Below, piece after piece: positions 5,189 to 7,579 of a stretch of 7,579 bases of DNA. This DNA is from Elusimicrobiota bacterium (GTDB lineage: Bacteria; Elusimicrobiota; Elusimicrobia; UBA1565), in contig DMEZ01000029.1 in the NCBI GenBank assembly GCA_003450735.1, positions 1 through 7,579 of the forward strand, written 5' to 3'. A program made the translations under genes and the position numbers. The notes under the pieces are model-generated. The model had not been told where the DNA came from. It worked only from the letters and a program-made list of their open reading frames with translations, and did no database searches. The number at the start of each line of letters is the position of its first letter. The stretch's first letter is position 1.

Positions 5189-6325
5189 TCATTCCAGCCA
5201 GCGGCGGCGCTTCAGCTCGCCCAGGAGGGCGTCCGCCGCCAGTCCGTAGGCCCGGGCGTCGGGATGGGCGTAGTCGTAACGGACCCCGTAGTACTCGTCG
5301 CCATGGCCGCCGGCGGCGAAGGCGGGCAGCAGGTCGAGGGACGGCACGGCGAGGGAACGCAGCAGGGCGGCGAGAGCCCGGTGCGGCTCGGGCCAGCGGT
5401 AGCCCGGATAGAGCTCGAACTGGACGGGGAAGACGATGACGAAGAACCGCGCCTTCCGCTTCCCGCAGGCGTCCCTCATGCGGCTCAGCGGCTCCCGGAC
5501 CTCCCCCCACGCTTTCATGTCCAGCATCCACTTCAAAGTGTCCTTGACGAAATTCGGGTCGTAGCGGTAGTCCTTGAGGAAGCCCTTGACCGCCTCGACC
5601 GTCTGCGGGTCGCCGGGGAAAGCGGCGGCGAAGGCGGCCTCGTCCTCGGGCTTGAGCGGCTTGGAGACGGCGAAGCGCGGCCGCTTGGCGCTCTGGCGGC
5701 GCTGGAGGCGGTAGAGGAACGCGTTGACGAGCTCGCTGCGGAAGAGCGCGTCGCGCACCGCGGCCATGAGCGGGCGGTTGGCGGCGGAGCGCCGGCCCAC
5801 GGTCTCCTTGTAGACGTCGTGGCTGACGTGGTCGTTGAGGTAGAGACCCACGACCACGATGTCGGGCTCGAAGGCGAAGCCCTTGCTCTCCAGGAAGGCC
5901 TCGTAGTCCCAGACGTCGTAGCCGCCGACCCCTCCGTTGAGCACCTCCCAGCCCTTCCCGACGCGCTCCTGCAGCTGGACGGAGAGGGTCTCTGCGTCCT
6001 GGACCATGGCCCCGAAGACCACGGAGTCGCCGAGCAGGAGGATGCGGCGCTTGCCTCTCTTCTCGAGGGCCGTCTCAGGCCCGCGCAGGCCGAGCGAGTT
6101 GATGCGGTACTTCAGGTGGTAGCCGAAGGCCCTGGGCGAGGTGAGCACGCCGGGGTTGTTGTAGTAGGGCGGATGCTTCACCCCGCTCGGCACCACCGCC
6201 GGAGGGATGCGGGAGACGCTCCAGCGCGCGGCGAGCTCCAGGCCCAGGAACAGGGCGGCGACGACGAAGGCCTGGAAGCCGAAGAAGAGCAGGGTCTTCG
6301 AGCGGTCGGAGAGCTTCGCCGCCAT
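5189..6325 (-). CDS. Membrane-anchored SGNH/GDSL-family hydrolase
   Basis: A 378-aa protein with an uncleaved-type N-terminal transmembrane helix (residues 12-33, LLFFGFQAFVVAALFLGLEL) and a probably periplasmic catalytic domain. The SGNH blocks are present: ILLLGDSVVFG with the nucleophile Ser101 (block I), NGGVGGYD at 130-137 with the oxyanion glycine (block II), VVVGLYLND at 157-165 with Asn164 (block III), and DYAHP at 351-355 giving Asp351 and His354 (block V). The sequence before the catalytic domain (NSLGLRGPE, 76-84) is typical of SGNH proteins found near polysaccharide and natural-product genes. Such enzymes are esterases or O-acetyl/acyl transferases; substrate is not predictable. 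It is the first gene of the minus-strand cassette, 31 nt before the carbamoyltransferase. ATG 6325 is preceded by a -10-like TATCAT but no Shine-Dalgarno sequence. Confidence 0.88.
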   Translation of the reverse strand: MAAKLSDRSKTLLFFGFQAFVVAALFLGLELAARWSVSRIPPAVVPSGVKHPPYYNNPGVLTSPRAFGYHLKYRINSLGLRGPETALEKRGKRRILLLGDSVVFGAMVQDAETLSVQLQERVGKGWEVLNGGVGGYDVWDYEAFLESKGFAFEPDIVVVGLYLNDHVSHDVYKETVGRRSAANRPLMAAVRDALFRSELVNAFLYRLQRRQSAKRPRFAVSKPLKPEDEAAFAAAFPGDPQTVEAVKGFLKDYRYDPNFVKDTLKWMLDMKAWGEVREPLSRMRDACGKRKARFFVIVFPVQFELYPGYRWPEPHRALAALLRSLAVPSLDLLPAFAAGGHGDEYYGVRYDYAHPDARAYGLAADALLGELKRRRWLE

Positions 6326-6333
6326 GGTCCCGG

Positions 6334-6363
6334 ATGATAGCTAATTTGCCCTGCCCCTTCGAA
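6334..6363 (-). promoter_or_regulatory. Possible promoter of the SGNH-carbamoyltransferase operon
   Basis: On the minus strand TATCAT (complement of 6334-6339) lies 8 nt before the ATG at 6325, with a weak -35 candidate TTCGAA (6358-6363) at an 18-bp spacing. It overlaps the divergent carA promoter: its -35 lies in the carA spacer. The weak -35 makes this tentative. Confidence 0.35.
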
Positions 6364-6374
6364 TGTTCTACAAT
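6346..6374 (+). promoter_or_regulatory. Sigma70-type promoter of carA
   Basis: TTGCCC (6346-6351), a 17-bp spacer, and TACAAT (6369-6374). Transcription should begin near A6381, giving a leader of only about 8 nt before the ATG at 6389 with no Shine-Dalgarno sequence. There is no room for a pyrimidine-responsive attenuator or PyrR-type leader. Confidence 0.6.
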
Positions 6375-6388
6375 CGCCGCACAAATAG

Positions 6389-7528
6389 ATGAGGACGCCC
6401 GCCCTCCTCGCCCTTGAAGACAACACGGTCTTCAGGGGCTTTTCATTCGGCGCGCCCCGCGAGGCCCGGGGAGAGATCGTCTTCAACACCTCCATGACGG
6501 GCTACCAGGAGGTGCTCACCGACCCCTCTTATAAAGGACAGCTCGTCTCGATGACCTGCCCGCAGATCGGCAACACCGGGATCAACGAAGAGGACGCCGA
6601 GTCCCGCGGGCTCTTCCTCGAGGCGTTCATCGTGCGCGAGGCCTGCAGGATCCCCTCGAACTGGCGCTCCAAGGAGCCCCTCGACGCCTACCTCCGCCGC
6701 AACGACGTCCCGGCCATCGAGGGAGTGGACACCCGGGCGCTCACGCGCCTCCTTCGGGAGAAGGGCTGCCTGCGGGCCGTGCTCGCCTTCGGCGCCCAGG
6801 ACCCGAAAGCGCTGGTGCGCAGGGCGCGCGCCGTCCCCTCCACCGCGGGCCGGGACCTGGTCTCTTCCGTGACCTGCGAAAGACCCTACGACTGGACGGA
6901 GCCGCTCCCGGCCGGCCCCGGAGGGCTGAGGGCGTTGGCCGGCTTCAAGCCGCTGGTCGCGGCGCTCGATTTCGGAGTCAAGCGCGGCATCCTGCGCTGT
7001 CTGGTCTCCGCCGGCTGCCGGGTGCGCGTGCTGCCCGCGAGCGCCACCGCCGAGCAGGTGCTCGCCCTCCAGCCGGACGGGGTGCTGCTCTCCAACGGCC
7101 CCGGCGACCCCGAGCCGCTCGCCGCCGCGGTGGAGACGGTCAAGCGCCTGCTCCAGGCCCGCGTCCCGCTCTTCGGCATCTGCCTGGGGCACCAGCTGCT
7201 CGGCCTGGCCCTCGGCGGAAAAACCTACAAGCTCAAGTTCGGCCACCACGGGGCCAACCACCCCGTCCAGGACCTCGCCACGGGCCGCATCGAGATCACC
7301 TCCCAGAACCACAACTTCTGCGTGGACATCGGCTCCCTGCCGCGCGCGGTGCGCACCACCCATGTCAACCTCACCGACCGCACCTCGGAGGGGCTCGAGC
7401 ACACCCAGCTCCCCGCGTTCTCCGTCCAGTACCACCCCGAGGCCTCGGCCGGGCCGCACGACGCCCGGGGGCTCTTCACGCGCTTCGTGCAGAGGATGGC
7501 GCAGCGGCGCCTGGCGGCGCATGCGTAA
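6389..7528 (+). CDS. carA: Carbamoyl-phosphate synthase small (glutaminase) subunit
   Basis: CarA hydrolyses glutamine and channels ammonia to CarB, which makes carbamoyl phosphate for pyrimidines and arginine. The 379-aa length matches the family (E. coli 382). The N-terminal CPSase_sm domain is clear: GEIVFNTSMTGYQEVLTDPS (28-47), CPQIGNTGIN (57-66), and IEGVDTRALTRLLREKG (110-126). The class I glutamine amidotransferase domain follows: SNGPGDP (235-241), GICLGHQLLGLALGG (263-277) with nucleophile Cys265, SQNHNF (305-310), and VQYHPEAS (346-353) with His349 and Glu351 completing the triad. All catalytic residues are present. The start at 6389 fits the family N-terminus (LALEDNTVFRG). It overlaps carB by 8 nt. 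In this window carbamoyl phosphate would also feed the divergently encoded carbamoyltransferase. Confidence 0.97.
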   Translation: MRTPALLALEDNTVFRGFSFGAPREARGEIVFNTSMTGYQEVLTDPSYKGQLVSMTCPQIGNTGINEEDAESRGLFLEAFIVREACRIPSNWRSKEPLDAYLRRNDVPAIEGVDTRALTRLLREKGCLRAVLAFGAQDPKALVRRARAVPSTAGRDLVSSVTCERPYDWTEPLPAGPGGLRALAGFKPLVAALDFGVKRGILRCLVSAGCRVRVLPASATAEQVLALQPDGVLLSNGPGDPEPLAAAVETVKRLLQARVPLFGICLGHQLLGLALGGKTYKLKFGHHGANHPVQDLATGRIEITSQNHNFCVDIGSLPRAVRTTHVNLTDRTSEGLEHTQLPAFSVQYHPEASAGPHDARGLFTRFVQRMAQRRLAAHA

Positions 7529-7579
7529 GCCCCGGAAGGTCCTCGTCATCGGGTCGGGCCCCATCGTCATCGGCCAGGC
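7521..7579 (+). CDS. carB: Carbamoyl-phosphate synthase large subunit, N-terminal start (partial)
   Basis: Only the first 19 complete codons plus two bases are in the window. KVLVIGSGPIVIGQ is the invariant N-terminal P-loop-like block of CarB (family form: ILILGAGPIVIGQA), the ATP-grasp subunit that makes carbamoyl phosphate from bicarbonate, ammonia and two ATP. ATG 7521 overlaps the end of carA by 8 nt in another frame, so the two are probably translationally coupled. The rest of the gene lies beyond the right edge. Confidence 0.93.
   Translation, partial: MRKPRKVLVIGSGPIVIGQ

Noticed and set aside
5174..5200. T-run after the SGNH gene (minus strand) as an intrinsic terminator or attenuator
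   Set aside because: The only stem before it is a four-pair GGCT/AGCC with an 8-nt loop separated from the T-run; too weak to call.
5141..6337. A 398-codon plus-strand open frame opposite the SGNH hydrolase, and a 375-codon minus-strand frame (6443-7570) opposite carA
   Set aside because: Both are antisense shadows of well-recognised genes with compositional bias and no recognisable motif.
1..7579. CRISPR array, tRNA, rRNA or riboswitch
   Set aside because: No regularly spaced repeats, tRNA-like folds or rRNA segments were seen; intergenic spaces are mostly under 100 bp and the carA leader is too short for a riboswitch.

Overview
This GC-rich window has compact genes with strongly GC-biased third codon positions and very short spacers. 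It looks like a Gram-negative bacterial chromosome: a periplasmic lytic transglycosylase implies a peptidoglycan layer and probably an outer membrane. The mixture (IS91-type transposase remnant, Mug, MltB, hemolysin III, a NodU/SxtI-type carbamoyltransferase cassette, carAB) would fit a high-GC lineage such as Elusimicrobiota, Desulfobacterota/Myxococcota or a relative. Sequence alone does not settle the phylum.

Layout, left to right. Positions 1-343 (minus) hold the catalytic part of an IS91-family (HUH/Y2) transposase. It is cut by the window edge at its C-terminal side and truncated at its N-terminal side. That truncated end lies inside an 82-bp inverted-repeat structure (300-381). A minus-strand series follows: mug (427-936, TTG start overlapping the mltB stop), mltB (933-1802), a frameshifted or decayed small EF-hand-like gene (1827-2050), and a hemolysin III/PAQR-family membrane protein (2064-2711). 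Next, still on the minus strand, comes the most interesting block: a DUF5989/SxtK-like 52-aa membrane protein (2791-2949), an SxtJ-like membrane protein (2949-3335), a NodU/SxtI-type carbamoyltransferase (3328-5157) and a membrane-anchored SGNH/GDSL hydrolase (5189-6325). In transcription order this is SGNH -> carbamoyltransferase -> SxtJ -> DUF5989, with overlapping stops and starts. A 63-bp divergent promoter region separates it from carA (6389-7528, plus), which overlaps the start of carB (7521 to the window edge).

How the genes fit together. carAB makes carbamoyl phosphate, which is the carbamoyl donor used by NodU/TobZ-family O-carbamoyltransferases, and here the two sit back to back on divergent promoters. 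The carbamoyltransferase-SxtJ-DUF5989 order matches the sxtI-sxtJ-sxtK order of the saxitoxin cluster, but no other saxitoxin gene is visible. It is best read as a conserved three-gene module with unknown acceptor, plus a membrane-anchored SGNH enzyme that may act on the same envelope or secreted product. That functional link is inference.

Several starts (mltB, carbamoyltransferase, SGNH, carA) have a -10-like hexamer only 6-14 nt upstream and no Shine-Dalgarno sequence, suggesting leaderless or nearly leaderless transcripts. Internal operon genes, notably sxtJ, use a clear ribosome binding site instead.
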